Position numbers and translations under genes: made by a program
Notes under the pieces: generated by a model
The model's database searches: none
Told to the model about the DNA's origin: nothing
The model's input: the letters and a program-made list of their open reading frames with translations, nothing else
Part shown: piece by piece, positions 53,780-61,803 of the stretch
Layout: each line of letters starts with the position of its first letter
How positions within the stretch are numbered: the first letter of the stretch is position 1
Origin: Syntrophobotulus glycolicus DSM 8271
Lineage (GTDB): Bacteria; Bacillota; Desulfitobacteriia; Desulfitobacteriales; Syntrophobotulaceae
Reading direction: 5' to 3'
Assembly: GCF_000190635.1 (NCBI RefSeq)
Contig: NC_015172.1
Span: forward strand, 2,356,001 to 2,420,000
DNA: 64,000 nt

Positions 53780-54880
53780 TCAGCTTTCCCCCTCTGCCAG
53801 CAAAAGATCAAGCACGGCAAATGCGGCCACCGCTTCCACCACAGGCACTGCTCTGGGAACAATACAGGGATCATGGCGTCCTTTAATCTCGATGATTTCA
53901 TTGGTTTTGGTCCGGAGATTCACCGTTTTTTGCGGGACGGCAATAGACGGCACAGGTTTAAATGCCGCTCTGAATACTACAGGCATCCCGTTTGTTATTC
54001 CGCCTTGAACCCCTCCGCTGTGATTGGATAAAGTCCGGATTTCTTCTATGCCGTTAGCCTCGGTCATCCCATACTGATCATTTGCCTCAGATCCACGCAT
54101 CTTGGCAAGCTGAAATCCTGCTCCGAATTCCACCCCTTTGACCGCGGGAATAGAAAACAGCATATGCGCCAGAAGGCTTTCCACAGAGTCAAAAAACGGC
54201 GACCCTAAACCTGCCGGCAGACCGAGTATCACACATTCCACAATTCCGCCGACTGAATCCCCCTCCGCCTTGGCTTTTTTGACGATCGCTTTCATCTCCT
54301 CAGCTTTTTCCTCGTCAAGAACAGGAAAGCGTTTTTTGCGAAGCCCGTCCAAAGCCCCTTCCTCAATCTTCATAAGATCAAAACCCGGTTCTTCTATTCC
54401 TCCAATACTCTGAATATGGCTGCCAACCATAATCCCTCTGCTCTGCAGAACTTGTTTGGCCGCGGCGCCCGCCCAGACAAGAGGGGCTGTCAGCCTGCCT
54501 GAAAAGTGCCCTCCCCCGCGGTAATCCTGAAAGCCCTTGTATTTGATCTCCGCGGCATAGTCGGCATGACTTGGCCTGGGCATATCTTTCACTTTAGCAT
54601 AGTCCCCGGATTTGGTATTTCTGTTTCTGATCAGTACTGTCAGGGGCGCACCGGTAGTCGCCCCGTTGAATAGACCGCTCAGGACTTCAAATTCATCCTT
54701 TTCAGAGCGCGGTGTCGAGAAATCATCCTGCCCGGGCGCCCGGCGCCCCATTTCAAATTCCAGATATTCCAGGTCAAGTTTTATTCCGGCCGGGAACCCG
54801 CCCAGCACCGCTCCGATCCCCGGACCATGGGACTCCCCGAAAATAGAGACCTGCAGATTTTTTCCCCATACATTACCCAT
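53780..54880 (-). CDS. aroC: Chorismate synthase
   Basis: FMN-dependent final step to chorismate. 366 residues from ATG 54880 (GGGAGG eight bases upstream); TTG immediately before is possible. Seen: SIFGESHGPGIGAVLGG, GRRAPGQDDFSTPR, GDYAKVKDMPRPSHADY and RGGGHFSGRLTAPLV. It overlaps the end of aroA by eight bases. Confidence 0.97.
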   Translation of the reverse strand: MGNVWGKNLQVSIFGESHGPGIGAVLGGFPAGIKLDLEYLEFEMGRRAPGQDDFSTPRSEKDEFEVLSGLFNGATTGAPLTVLIRNRNTKSGDYAKVKDMPRPSHADYAAEIKYKGFQDYRGGGHFSGRLTAPLVWAGAAAKQVLQSRGIMVGSHIQSIGGIEEPGFDLMKIEEGALDGLRKKRFPVLDEEKAEEMKAIVKKAKAEGDSVGGIVECVILGLPAGLGSPFFDSVESLLAHMLFSIPAVKGVEFGAGFQLAKMRGSEANDQYGMTEANGIEEIRTLSNHSGGVQGGITNGMPVVFRAAFKPVPSIAVPQKTVNLRTKTNEIIEIKGRHDPCIVPRAVPVVEAVAAFAVLDLLLAEGES

Positions 54881-56189
54881 CAATCCGGCCTCCCAACTTC
54901 CGATAATCTTCCCAAAAATGCGGATAAGATTTACTCACTGCGTCGCTTCCCTCGATCAGCACCGGCTCCGTACAGCGGCAAGCAGCCACTGCCAAAGCCA
55001 TCGCAATCCGGTGATCGTTCCAGCTGCTGACAGGCCCCCCGTGTAAATTCTTACAGCCAAGGATATCCAGCCCGTCCGCAGTTTCCTCCACCTTTGCCCC
55101 TAATTTATTCAGTTCTGTTGAGATTGCCTTCAGCCTGTCGGACTCTTTGATCCTCAGTCTCTCTGCATTAATGATCCTGGTTTCTCCTTCACTGACAGCG
55201 GCCAAAGCGGCCAGTACCGGAATGATGTCCGGACACTGGGAACCGTCGATAACAGTGCCTTTTGTCAGAGAAGCCCGGGCCCGGATACTCTTTTGCCCTG
55301 CCGTTATCCTTCCTCCCATTCCTTGCAGGATATTCACGATTTCCCTATCTCCCTGAAGAGATTGGCTGTTCATGTTCAGACAGTCAATTTCTCCTCCCAG
55401 AAGTCCGGCCGCCAACCAAAAGGCGACCTGGGAATAATCCCCCTCGATATCGGTATCCTGCTTTTGATAGCGCTGGTTACCCTTAATGATAAATTCTTTA
55501 TCATGATTGTTTTCTATTTTTATAGAAAAACGGGAAAGCATATCCATTGTCAAATCAAGATATCCTTTGGACTCCAGCTTTGAGGTAATGACTATTCTGG
55601 AATCGGAGGCCAAAAGCGGAAGCAAAAACATCAGTCCCGAAATAAACTGTGAACTGATATCCCCTTCTACCCGGTATTCACCCGGCTGTAAAAGCCCGTT
55701 AACCTTGAGCGGGAGGGATGAATTTCCCTGTTTTTCAAATGAAACCCCATGTTCATCAAACAGCCTGAAATAAACATCCAACGGGCGGGAAACCAATCTC
55801 CCCCTGCCGGTAAAGGTCACCCAGGAATTTTTCAGCCCGGCCAGAGGAAGCAAAAATCTCAAAGTAGAGCCTGATTCCTGACAGTCAATCAACCGGTCTT
55901 CCTCAAGATGGTTCTTTTCTCCCCCCTCTTGAAAAAGATTCGCTCCGATTCCTGTGATACGCAGAAGATGAATCCCCTCCGCGCCCTGCTCTTCAGCTTC
56001 GATCCCGGCGCCCAAAGCCCTCAATCCATTCATGGTGGCCATCATATCATCAGATATCATAAAATTGCCGATATTGCTGGTCCCCTCTGCCAGGGCCGCG
56101 CAAATCAAAGCCCTATGACTGATGCTTTTCGATGGAGGAACAATCACACTTCCTTTGAGAATTCCGGGCAAAATTGTCATACTCGCCAT
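54873..56189 (-). CDS. aroA: 3-phosphoshikimate 1-carboxyvinyltransferase (EPSP synthase)
   Basis: Shikimate 3-phosphate plus PEP gives EPSP. 438 residues. Seen: VPPSKSISHRALICAALAEG (S3P binding), QESGSTLRFLLPLAGL, ISSQFISGLMFLLPLLA, LRIKESDRLKAI and WNDHRIAMALAVAA. In the first half, LAEGTSNIGNF sits where class II enzymes differ from class I. Follows aroB with 69 bases between. Confidence 0.97.
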   Translation of the reverse strand: MASMTILPGILKGSVIVPPSKSISHRALICAALAEGTSNIGNFMISDDMMATMNGLRALGAGIEAEEQGAEGIHLLRITGIGANLFQEGGEKNHLEEDRLIDCQESGSTLRFLLPLAGLKNSWVTFTGRGRLVSRPLDVYFRLFDEHGVSFEKQGNSSLPLKVNGLLQPGEYRVEGDISSQFISGLMFLLPLLASDSRIVITSKLESKGYLDLTMDMLSRFSIKIENNHDKEFIIKGNQRYQKQDTDIEGDYSQVAFWLAAGLLGGEIDCLNMNSQSLQGDREIVNILQGMGGRITAGQKSIRARASLTKGTVIDGSQCPDIIPVLAALAAVSEGETRIINAERLRIKESDRLKAISTELNKLGAKVEETADGLDILGCKNLHGGPVSSWNDHRIAMALAVAACRCTEPVLIEGSDAVSKSYPHFWEDYRKLGGRIDG

Positions 56190-56258
56190 ATTAAAACCTC
56201 ATTTGTCTTTTTTATTCAATTCAGGTTATTTGCAGCTTCGGTTCATTTCAAGCAATGT

Positions 56259-57320
56259 CTACAACAGATCGCCGATCCGTTCTTTATCGCAATCCCGGAT
56301 AAAACCTTCTCCTATGGACCTTATAAGGCATAAGCGCAGCTTTTTATCCGTATTTTTTTTGTCTACCCCGATCGCCTTTAGGACGATTTCTTTATCCATC
56401 AAAGGCATTTCATACGGAAGCTGATGTTTAACCAGCAGGCTTTTGATTCTCTCGGCGGTTCCCTTTGCGGTTAATCCCCATTGTTCACTTTTCAACGTGA
56501 TGTTGTACATCCCGATTGCTACCGCTTCCCCGTGGGAAAAGGACTCAAAACCAAAGTATTTTTCCACGGCATGACCCAGCGTATGTCCAAAATTCAGAAG
56601 GAGCCTGTCCCCGGTATCTCTCTCATCCCGTTCCACAATATCTCTTTTAATTGTTAAACAAGCCAGAATAATCTTTTCACTAAGGACAGCAAAGTCCTCC
56701 TGCCCCTGAACTTCTGCAATCAGTTCAAAAAGCTCCTCATTCCTGATACAAGCGCTTTTGATCGCCTCACTGAGGCCGTCACGGAAAAATTTTGGTTGTA
56801 AGGTTTTCAAAAGCTCGGGATCAATATAGACCGCCTCAGGGTGATAGAAGCTGCCTACCAGATTCTTGCCCTGAGGCAGATCGATCGCCGTTTTTCCTCC
56901 GATACTGCTGTCGATCTGGGCAAGCAGAGTAGTAGGGACCTGGATATAGGGAATTCCCCGGTAAAGGGTGGAAGCGGCAAAACCGGCCAGATCTCCGACT
57001 ACTCCTCCCCCAAAAGCAATCAGCAAATTGCTCCTGGTCATCCCGGCTTCGATCAAAGCTTCATATAATCTCAGCAAAGTCTCCGCCGATTTGCTTTTTT
57101 CACCGGGGCGCACCGCAATCAGACTGACCTGCCAGCCGCCGCTTTCCAAGCTGTTTCTTATCCGCTCCCCGTACAGCTCCTCAACATTGGAGTCTGTGAC
57201 AACAACAGTAGAGCCCGGCCTGAATTTGGCCGCCAACAAGGCACCAAGCCTGTCAAGCAGTCCTTTTTCGACTTGAATGGAATATTTTTTGGAGGCTGCA
57301 TTTACATCCAATACTGCCAT
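56259..57320 (-). CDS. aroB: 3-dehydroquinate synthase
   Basis: DAHP to 3-dehydroquinate, NAD and metal dependent. 353 residues from ATG 57320 (AGAGGTG ten bases upstream). Seen: IAFGGGVVGDLAGFAASTLY, VPTTLLAQIDSSIGGKTAID, the Lys/His set in LLNFGHTLGHAVEK and FSHGEAVAIGM. The start lies right after the tyrA stop. Confidence 0.97.
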   Translation of the reverse strand: MAVLDVNAASKKYSIQVEKGLLDRLGALLAAKFRPGSTVVVTDSNVEELYGERIRNSLESGGWQVSLIAVRPGEKSKSAETLLRLYEALIEAGMTRSNLLIAFGGGVVGDLAGFAASTLYRGIPYIQVPTTLLAQIDSSIGGKTAIDLPQGKNLVGSFYHPEAVYIDPELLKTLQPKFFRDGLSEAIKSACIRNEELFELIAEVQGQEDFAVLSEKIILACLTIKRDIVERDERDTGDRLLLNFGHTLGHAVEKYFGFESFSHGEAVAIGMYNITLKSEQWGLTAKGTAERIKSLLVKHQLPYEMPLMDKEIVLKAIGVDKKNTDKKLRLCLIRSIGEGFIRDCDKERIGDLL

Positions 57321-57321
57321 T

Positions 57322-58194
57322 TTAGAACAACACCTCTCTTTTCCGGGCACCTTGTGCCATAATTTCCTGCAGACTCTGCTGATCATGGTCTGTTAAGGCT
57401 TTTTTCAACTGTTCTATGTTCTTCTGAAATCGTTCAATCTGGTTCAGCAAATTTTCCTTGTTGGTCAAAAAGAGCTCCGCCCAAAGCTCAGTGTTGATCG
57501 CAGCCACTCTTGTGTAATCTTTAAAACTGCCCCCGACAAAATCACTGATATCATCCGAGGCTATACAGTTCGCCAGAGAAATCGATATGACATGGGGCAG
57601 CTGACTGGTCAGCGCTATCATTTCATCATGGTACTCCGGTGTCGCTGAGGTCACTTTGGCAAAACCAATATCCAGAAACAGCTGTGCTAAAAATCTGATG
57701 TTCTGTGTCTTGTTCCTTACTGTGGGCGTTAAAATATAGTTCGCCCCGGCAAAAATACTCGCTGAAGCATTGGCAAATCCCCAGGACTCCTTGCCGGCCA
57801 TAGGATGCCCGCCTACAAAATCCAAATCCGGACGCAAAAAGTGATTGATCTGAGCAAGCAGACTGGTCTTTATTCCTGAGACATCGGTAATTAAAGCCCC
57901 TGTCCTGAAACATTCCCTGTACTTTTCCAAAAAATCAGCCACTGCCTGGGGATATAGACAAAGAATAACCAAATCGGATTTGCCCAGGGGAAGTGTCGGA
58001 TCAGCAAAAACTTCATCCGCAACCGCGGCCGCAGAGGCCATTTCCCTAACCTTACTGTTCTGATCAACCACCCATAAGCTGCGGGGCTCAAGCTGTCTGA
58101 TTGCCAGGGCCATTGACCCGCCGATCAGTCCGAGTCCTATTATGGTCACATTCAGCTCACTGATACCTTTTAACTGCGATTCCTCCCTGATCAT
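57322..58194 (-). CDS. tyrA: Prephenate dehydrogenase
   Basis: Oxidative decarboxylation of prephenate to 4-hydroxyphenylpyruvate, the tyrosine branch. 290 residues. N-terminal Rossmann fold VTIIGLGLIGGSMALAIR, DVSGIKTSLL, FVGGHPMAGKESWG with the catalytic His region, and LTSQLPHVISISLAN. No C-terminal ACT domain, so feedback control by Tyr may differ from the longer forms. Second gene of the operon, 131 bases after aroF. Confidence 0.95.
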   Translation of the reverse strand: MIREESQLKGISELNVTIIGLGLIGGSMALAIRQLEPRSLWVVDQNSKVREMASAAAVADEVFADPTLPLGKSDLVILCLYPQAVADFLEKYRECFRTGALITDVSGIKTSLLAQINHFLRPDLDFVGGHPMAGKESWGFANASASIFAGANYILTPTVRNKTQNIRFLAQLFLDIGFAKVTSATPEYHDEMIALTSQLPHVISISLANCIASDDISDFVGGSFKDYTRVAAINTELWAELFLTNKENLLNQIERFQKNIEQLKKALTDHDQQSLQEIMAQGARKREVLF

Positions 58195-58325
58195 ACCATA
58201 CCTCTTTTACTTGTGATCTTCTCGCCTTTACTTGCGGTTCTGATCATCTGATTAAGACGATCATTCTCCACTTCATTTTGTGATTTGTTCATTTAATTTG
58301 TCAAGTCAATGATACCATTCATTTT

Positions 58326-59198
58326 TTATTCGTTCCGCGATATCTTTTTATGAATCACCGTGCCAAGCTCGCGTAAAGAATCCATTAGATGTTTGAATTT
58401 CTCCGGTTTTAATGATTGCTCGCCATCACATTTGGCATGGGCCGGGTCATTATGGACTTCAATCATAATACCGTCTGCTCCGGCCACCATTGAAGCTTTA
58501 GCCAGGGGTTCAACCAGCCACCATATGCCTGAAGCATGACTGGGATCAACGATCACCGGAAGATGAGTAAGTTTTTTCAAGATAGGAACAGCACTTAAAT
58601 CAAGGGTATTGCGGGTATACTGTTCAAAAGTCCTGATGCCCCGTTCACAAAGAATGACATTCCCATTTCCTTCATCTAAAATATACTCCGCCGCCAGAAT
58701 AAATTCCTCAATCGTCGCCGCTAACCCTCTTTTCAGGATAATCGGCTTGCCTGTTTTGCCCACTTCTTTTAACAGTTCATAATTCTGCATATTTCTGGCC
58801 CCTATCTGGATCACATCAACCTCTTCCATAAAGGCTTCCAAATGCTGAACCGACATTAGTTCGGTCACTATCGGCAATCCGGATTTTCTGCCGGCCTCTT
58901 TCAGGAGCTCCAATCCATCTTCCCGCAAGCCCTGAAAACTGTATGGAGAGGACCGGGGTTTAAACGCTCCGCCCCTGAGCATAGCCGCTCCCGCTTTCTT
59001 GACATCCATCGCGATCTGCTCAATTTGCTGCGGACCTTCCACTGAGCAGGGACCGGCAATCACTGTAAAGTGATCTCCCCCGAAGGATTCATTTTTAACT
59101 GTAATCACTGAATCCTCAGGATGGAAAAATCTGTTTGCCTTCCTGAACGGTCGATCAATGCCGCATTGTTCCGTTTGGTCCTCCTTAGGACTGATCAT
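58326..59198 (-). CDS. aroF: DAHP synthase (type I beta, AroF/AroA family)
   Basis: First step of the shikimate pathway: PEP plus erythrose 4-phosphate to DAHP. 290 residues. Seen: FTVIAGPCSVEGPQQIEQIA, RGGAFKPRSSPYSFQG, PIILKRGLAATIEEFI, ILCERGIRTFEQYTRNTLDL and VIVDPSHASG. The N-terminal extension is only about 45 residues, so a full ferredoxin-like regulatory domain is doubtful. ATG follows AAAGGAG. Controlled by the leader and terminator upstream. Confidence 0.96.
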   Translation of the reverse strand: MISPKEDQTEQCGIDRPFRKANRFFHPEDSVITVKNESFGGDHFTVIAGPCSVEGPQQIEQIAMDVKKAGAAMLRGGAFKPRSSPYSFQGLREDGLELLKEAGRKSGLPIVTELMSVQHLEAFMEEVDVIQIGARNMQNYELLKEVGKTGKPIILKRGLAATIEEFILAAEYILDEGNGNVILCERGIRTFEQYTRNTLDLSAVPILKKLTHLPVIVDPSHASGIWWLVEPLAKASMVAGADGIMIEVHNDPAHAKCDGEQSLKPEKFKHLMDSLRELGTVIHKKISRNE

Positions 59199-59271
59199 CG
59201 TATTTCACTCCTTTCAGCTCGGTTTCCAAAAACTGTTTATCCTAAATGGGAGGTCGTTCTGGTGTTCTTCC

Positions 59272-59310
59272 CCAAAGAAAAAGGAAGGCCCATCTTTTGA
59301 TGAGCCTTCC
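59272..59310 (-). terminator. Attenuator-type terminator before aroF
   Basis: Minus-strand hairpin GGAAGGCTCATC, loop AAAA, GATGGGCCTTCC (one mismatch), followed by TTTTTCTTT. It ends 74 bases before the aroF start, between the operon's promoter and its first gene. Confidence 0.85.
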
Positions 59311-59338
59311 CGAATTTGCTTGGGAATATCAGTTCGTT

Positions 59339-59521
59339 TTACACCCCGGCCCGCAAAACAGGCTTAAGATCCGAACCCCGGTCCTGACTCACCAAAGGAA
59401 AACATTTTTTCGCAGCACGCCAAAAGCCAGTGCGAAAGTAATCACCAAAAAAGCACTGGCTAAAAGAATAAAAGCTAAACCCATTGAGTTGTCGTGCAAA
59501 ATCTTTTCTCATCGTGTCCAT
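59339..59521 (-). CDS. Possible aromatic-rich leader peptide (60 residues)
   Basis: ATG 59521 has GAGG five bases upstream and overlaps the stop of a preceding 11-codon frame (TGATG). Residues 8-41 contain nine Phe, two Tyr and one Trp (for example GFSFYSFSQCFFGDYF). The frame stops at 59339, some 30 bases before the terminator stem. It is read as a leader peptide sensing charged aromatic tRNAs. Caution: the next frame encodes a hydrophobic helix (MGLAFILLASAFLVITFALA) without a ribosome-binding site, and a shifted copy of a membrane segment also looks Phe-rich. Confidence 0.45.
   Translation of the reverse strand: MDTMRKDFARQLNGFSFYSFSQCFFGDYFRTGFWRAAKKCFPLVSQDRGSDLKPVLRAGV
59426..59460 (-). 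other. Leader RNA hairpin
   Basis: Perfect 8-bp inverted repeat GCCAGTGC / GCACTGGC with a 19-base loop, within the aromatic-rich codons. Possible pause or competing structure of the aro attenuator. Confidence 0.5.
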
Positions 59522-59556
59522 CAAAACCTCGTATTCTGCTCACGGCAAAACCGCAT
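59521..59556 (-). CDS. Possible 11-residue upstream leader peptide
   Basis: ATG 59556 is preceded by AGGA at seven bases; the product MRFCREQNTRF ends in TGA that overlaps the ATG of the next leader frame. First short frame of the aro leader RNA. Confidence 0.35.
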   Translation of the reverse strand: MRFCREQNTRF

Positions 59557-59581
59557 AAGATGATCCTGATAATTGGGTGTA

Positions 59582-59610
59582 ATTATATTATAAACCATTC
59601 AATGTGTCAA
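59582..59610 (-). promoter_or_regulatory. Consensus sigma-A promoter of the aro operon
   Basis: TTGACA (59610-59605), exactly 17 bases, TATAAT (59587-59582) on the minus strand: perfect match to consensus. It lies over the last codons and stop of rmuC. Predicted start near 59575 gives a leader of about 380 nt. Confidence 0.85.
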
Positions 59611-60883
59611 TGGAACGCTCTTTCATTTTCCTGGTCCCGGTTTCAATTTCTTCCAGAACGGGAAGCTCTTTTTTCCCGGATGAAGCCCCAAGCTCCTTAA
59701 GCCTTCGTGAACTGGGGGATACTCTGCTTTCCCAGGAACCAACCGCCGAATTAAAATTTTTCACAGCACTTTCCAGACCTTTTCCGACATCAGAAAAATG
59801 CTCGGCAAAAACACAGATACGTTCAAAGAGTTCCTGACCTGTTTCCCAAATCCGATTAGCATTTTCCGTAATCTCCTGCTGTTTCCAGCTGTAAGCGACC
59901 GTACGCAGCAAGGTAATCAAGGTCGTAGGTGTGGCAAGGATAACTCTGGAATTGATGCCGTCCAGAATCAGATCCCTGTCCTGCATAAGTGCCGCTCCAA
60001 AAGCTGATTCGACCTCTATATACATCACCACAAAATCTACGGAATCCTTAAACTGAGCCCAATAAGCCTTGGATGCCAGGCTGTTCATGTGTCCGCGAAC
60101 ATCCTTGGCATACTTGAGCAAGAGGCTGCTGCGCACAGTCTCGTCCTCCTGTTCAATTGCATCCAGATAGGCATTCAATGGCGCCTTGGAATCGATAATC
60201 ACACTTCTTCCTTCGGGAAGTGTGACGACCAGATCAGGCCTGAGCCGCCCGTCTTCACTTTCTATACTTTTTTGCTCTGTGAAATCACAATAAGCCGACA
60301 TTCCGGAAAATTCCACAATTCTTTTTAAGCCGATTTCACCCCATCTGCCGCGTACCCGCGGTGATTTGAGCGCTGTCACCAGTGCATTTGTTTCCTTTGT
60401 CAACATTTCCTGGCTGATTCTCAGGTGATCAAGGTAGGTACGTAACCCGCCGAAGGTCTCTTTCGTCGAGTTTTCAAGATTTCTGGAGATTTGTTCATGC
60501 TTGTCCAGACTTTCTTTAAAAGGCTTTAAGAGCTGCTCGATCGCCTCCTGTCTTTTCCCGAAATCCCCCTTGGCCTGATTGAGGTAATTTTCCATGGTCT
60601 GTCCGGCCAAATCAAGAAAAAGCCGGTTATTGTCTTTCAATGCGGCAGTCGCCGCCGAATCAAATGATTCTCTGAGCGTCCTGCTTGTTTCTTCCCATAC
60701 TCTTGTCTTTTCATCAAGCCTGGCTTCGGCCGCAATCCTTTGCCTGGTCTCCGCGGCAAGCCCCGCTTCAATTTTATTAATTTTTCGGGAATAAGAGACC
60801 CTGGCCGCCAGCCGGCCGAGCAGCCAGCCAGTCAAAATCCCGCAAACCAATGCCGCCAGAAGATCATCATACTGCAATGTCAA
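59588..60883 (-). CDS. rmuC: DNA recombination protein RmuC homologue
   Basis: 431 residues. N-terminal hydrophobic helix (about 8-28), long coiled coil (about 35-150), then the conserved RmuC domain: SPRVRGRWGEIGLKRIVEFSGM, RPDLVVTLPEGRSVIIDSKAPLNAY and LATPTTLITLLRTVAYSWKQQ, with PD-(D/E)XK-like residues. RmuC limits recombination at inverted repeats in E. coli. TTG start, upstream GGGCGG. The aro promoter lies at its 3' end. Confidence 0.92.
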   Translation of the reverse strand: MTLQYDDLLAALVCGILTGWLLGRLAARVSYSRKINKIEAGLAAETRQRIAAEARLDEKTRVWEETSRTLRESFDSAATAALKDNNRLFLDLAGQTMENYLNQAKGDFGKRQEAIEQLLKPFKESLDKHEQISRNLENSTKETFGGLRTYLDHLRISQEMLTKETNALVTALKSPRVRGRWGEIGLKRIVEFSGMSAYCDFTEQKSIESEDGRLRPDLVVTLPEGRSVIIDSKAPLNAYLDAIEQEDETVRSSLLLKYAKDVRGHMNSLASKAYWAQFKDSVDFVVMYIEVESAFGAALMQDRDLILDGINSRVILATPTTLITLLRTVAYSWKQQEITENANRIWETGQELFERICVFAEHFSDVGKGLESAVKNFNSAVGSWESRVSPSSRRLKELGASSGKKELPVLEEIETGTRKMKERSIDTLNGL

Positions 60884-61105
60884 CTTACCGCCCTTTCATC
60901 AAACCGAAATAACAGGCCGGAATATCCCATCCAAAAATTCAAAAAGATCACAGTTGATCAGAATCAATCCAAATTAACTTTCATTATACCGTTTTTCCTC
61001 CGGCGCTTCTACAGCCCTCAGTCATGTTTTTGGAATCCTGTCCAATATACTGGATAATTTTCTGCATCTTAACGAAAACTATGAAAAAACAAGCGAGGTG
61101 AGCTT

Positions 61106-61792
61106 ATGTTCTTTCATCGAAAAAAATGGAGCTTATTGATTGCTTTAGCCTTGATCCTCCTCATCTCAGCAGTAGGCTACTCCGCTCTGGGCGACAGGAC
61201 ACTTTCCAGAGGTTCCAGGGGACCTGAGGTCGTCGATTTGCAAAAAAGACTGTCTATGCTGGGATATGTAACCGGACCGCAGGATGGTATCTTCGGTCGT
61301 AAGACAAACGCCGCTGTCCGGCTCTTTCAAAAAGAACACGGTCTGACTGTTGACGGGATGGCCGGGACAAACACGATCCGTGAATTAAAAAGGCTGACTG
61401 GAACAACCACGTCCAGCGGGGGCACATCTGTAGGCCTGAAAAATTCAGATATTGATCTCCTCGCCCACCTGGTGAGCGGCGAAGCCAGAGGGGAACCCTA
61501 CCGGGGACAGATAGCGGTGGCTGCCGTTGTCCTCAACCGAATAGACAGCCGTTCCTTCCCCAATAGTGTCTCTGATATTGTTTATCAGCCCGGCGCTTTT
61601 TCCTGTGTGGATGACGGACAACTCTACAGAAACCCTACTTCTTCCTCTTATCGCGCTGTTTACGAAGCCTTGGCCGGAACTGATCCATCTTATGGAGCAA
61701 TCTATTTCTTTAATCCCTCTAAGACCTCAAACCGATTTATCTGGTCAAGATCGCAAATCCTTCAGATAGGAAACCATATTTTTGCCCGCTAG
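61106..61792 (+). CDS. sleB: Spore cortex-lytic enzyme SleB
   Basis: Lytic transglycosylase that breaks cortex peptidoglycan at germination. 228 residues. N-terminal signal/membrane helix (WSLLIALALILLISAVGYSAL), a peptidoglycan-binding domain (GPEVVDLQKRLSMLGYVTG), Ser/Gly/Thr linker, and a SleB/CwlJ hydrolase domain with HLVSGEARGEPYRGQIAVAA (catalytic Glu), PGAFSCVDDG and AIYFFNP. Followed by ypeB after 11 bases, the usual bicistron. Confidence 0.96.
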   Translation: MFFHRKKWSLLIALALILLISAVGYSALGDRTLSRGSRGPEVVDLQKRLSMLGYVTGPQDGIFGRKTNAAVRLFQKEHGLTVDGMAGTNTIRELKRLTGTTTSSGGTSVGLKNSDIDLLAHLVSGEARGEPYRGQIAVAAVVLNRIDSRSFPNSVSDIVYQPGAFSCVDDGQLYRNPTSSSYRAVYEALAGTDPSYGAIYFFNPSKTSNRFIWSRSQILQIGNHIFAR

Positions 61793-61803
61793 GAGAATGC
61801 CAT

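Noticed and set aside
59198-59580. T-box riboswitch upstream of aroF
   Set aside because: The conserved AGGGTGGNACCGCG-type T-box sequence is absent; the leader has short frames and a terminator instead.
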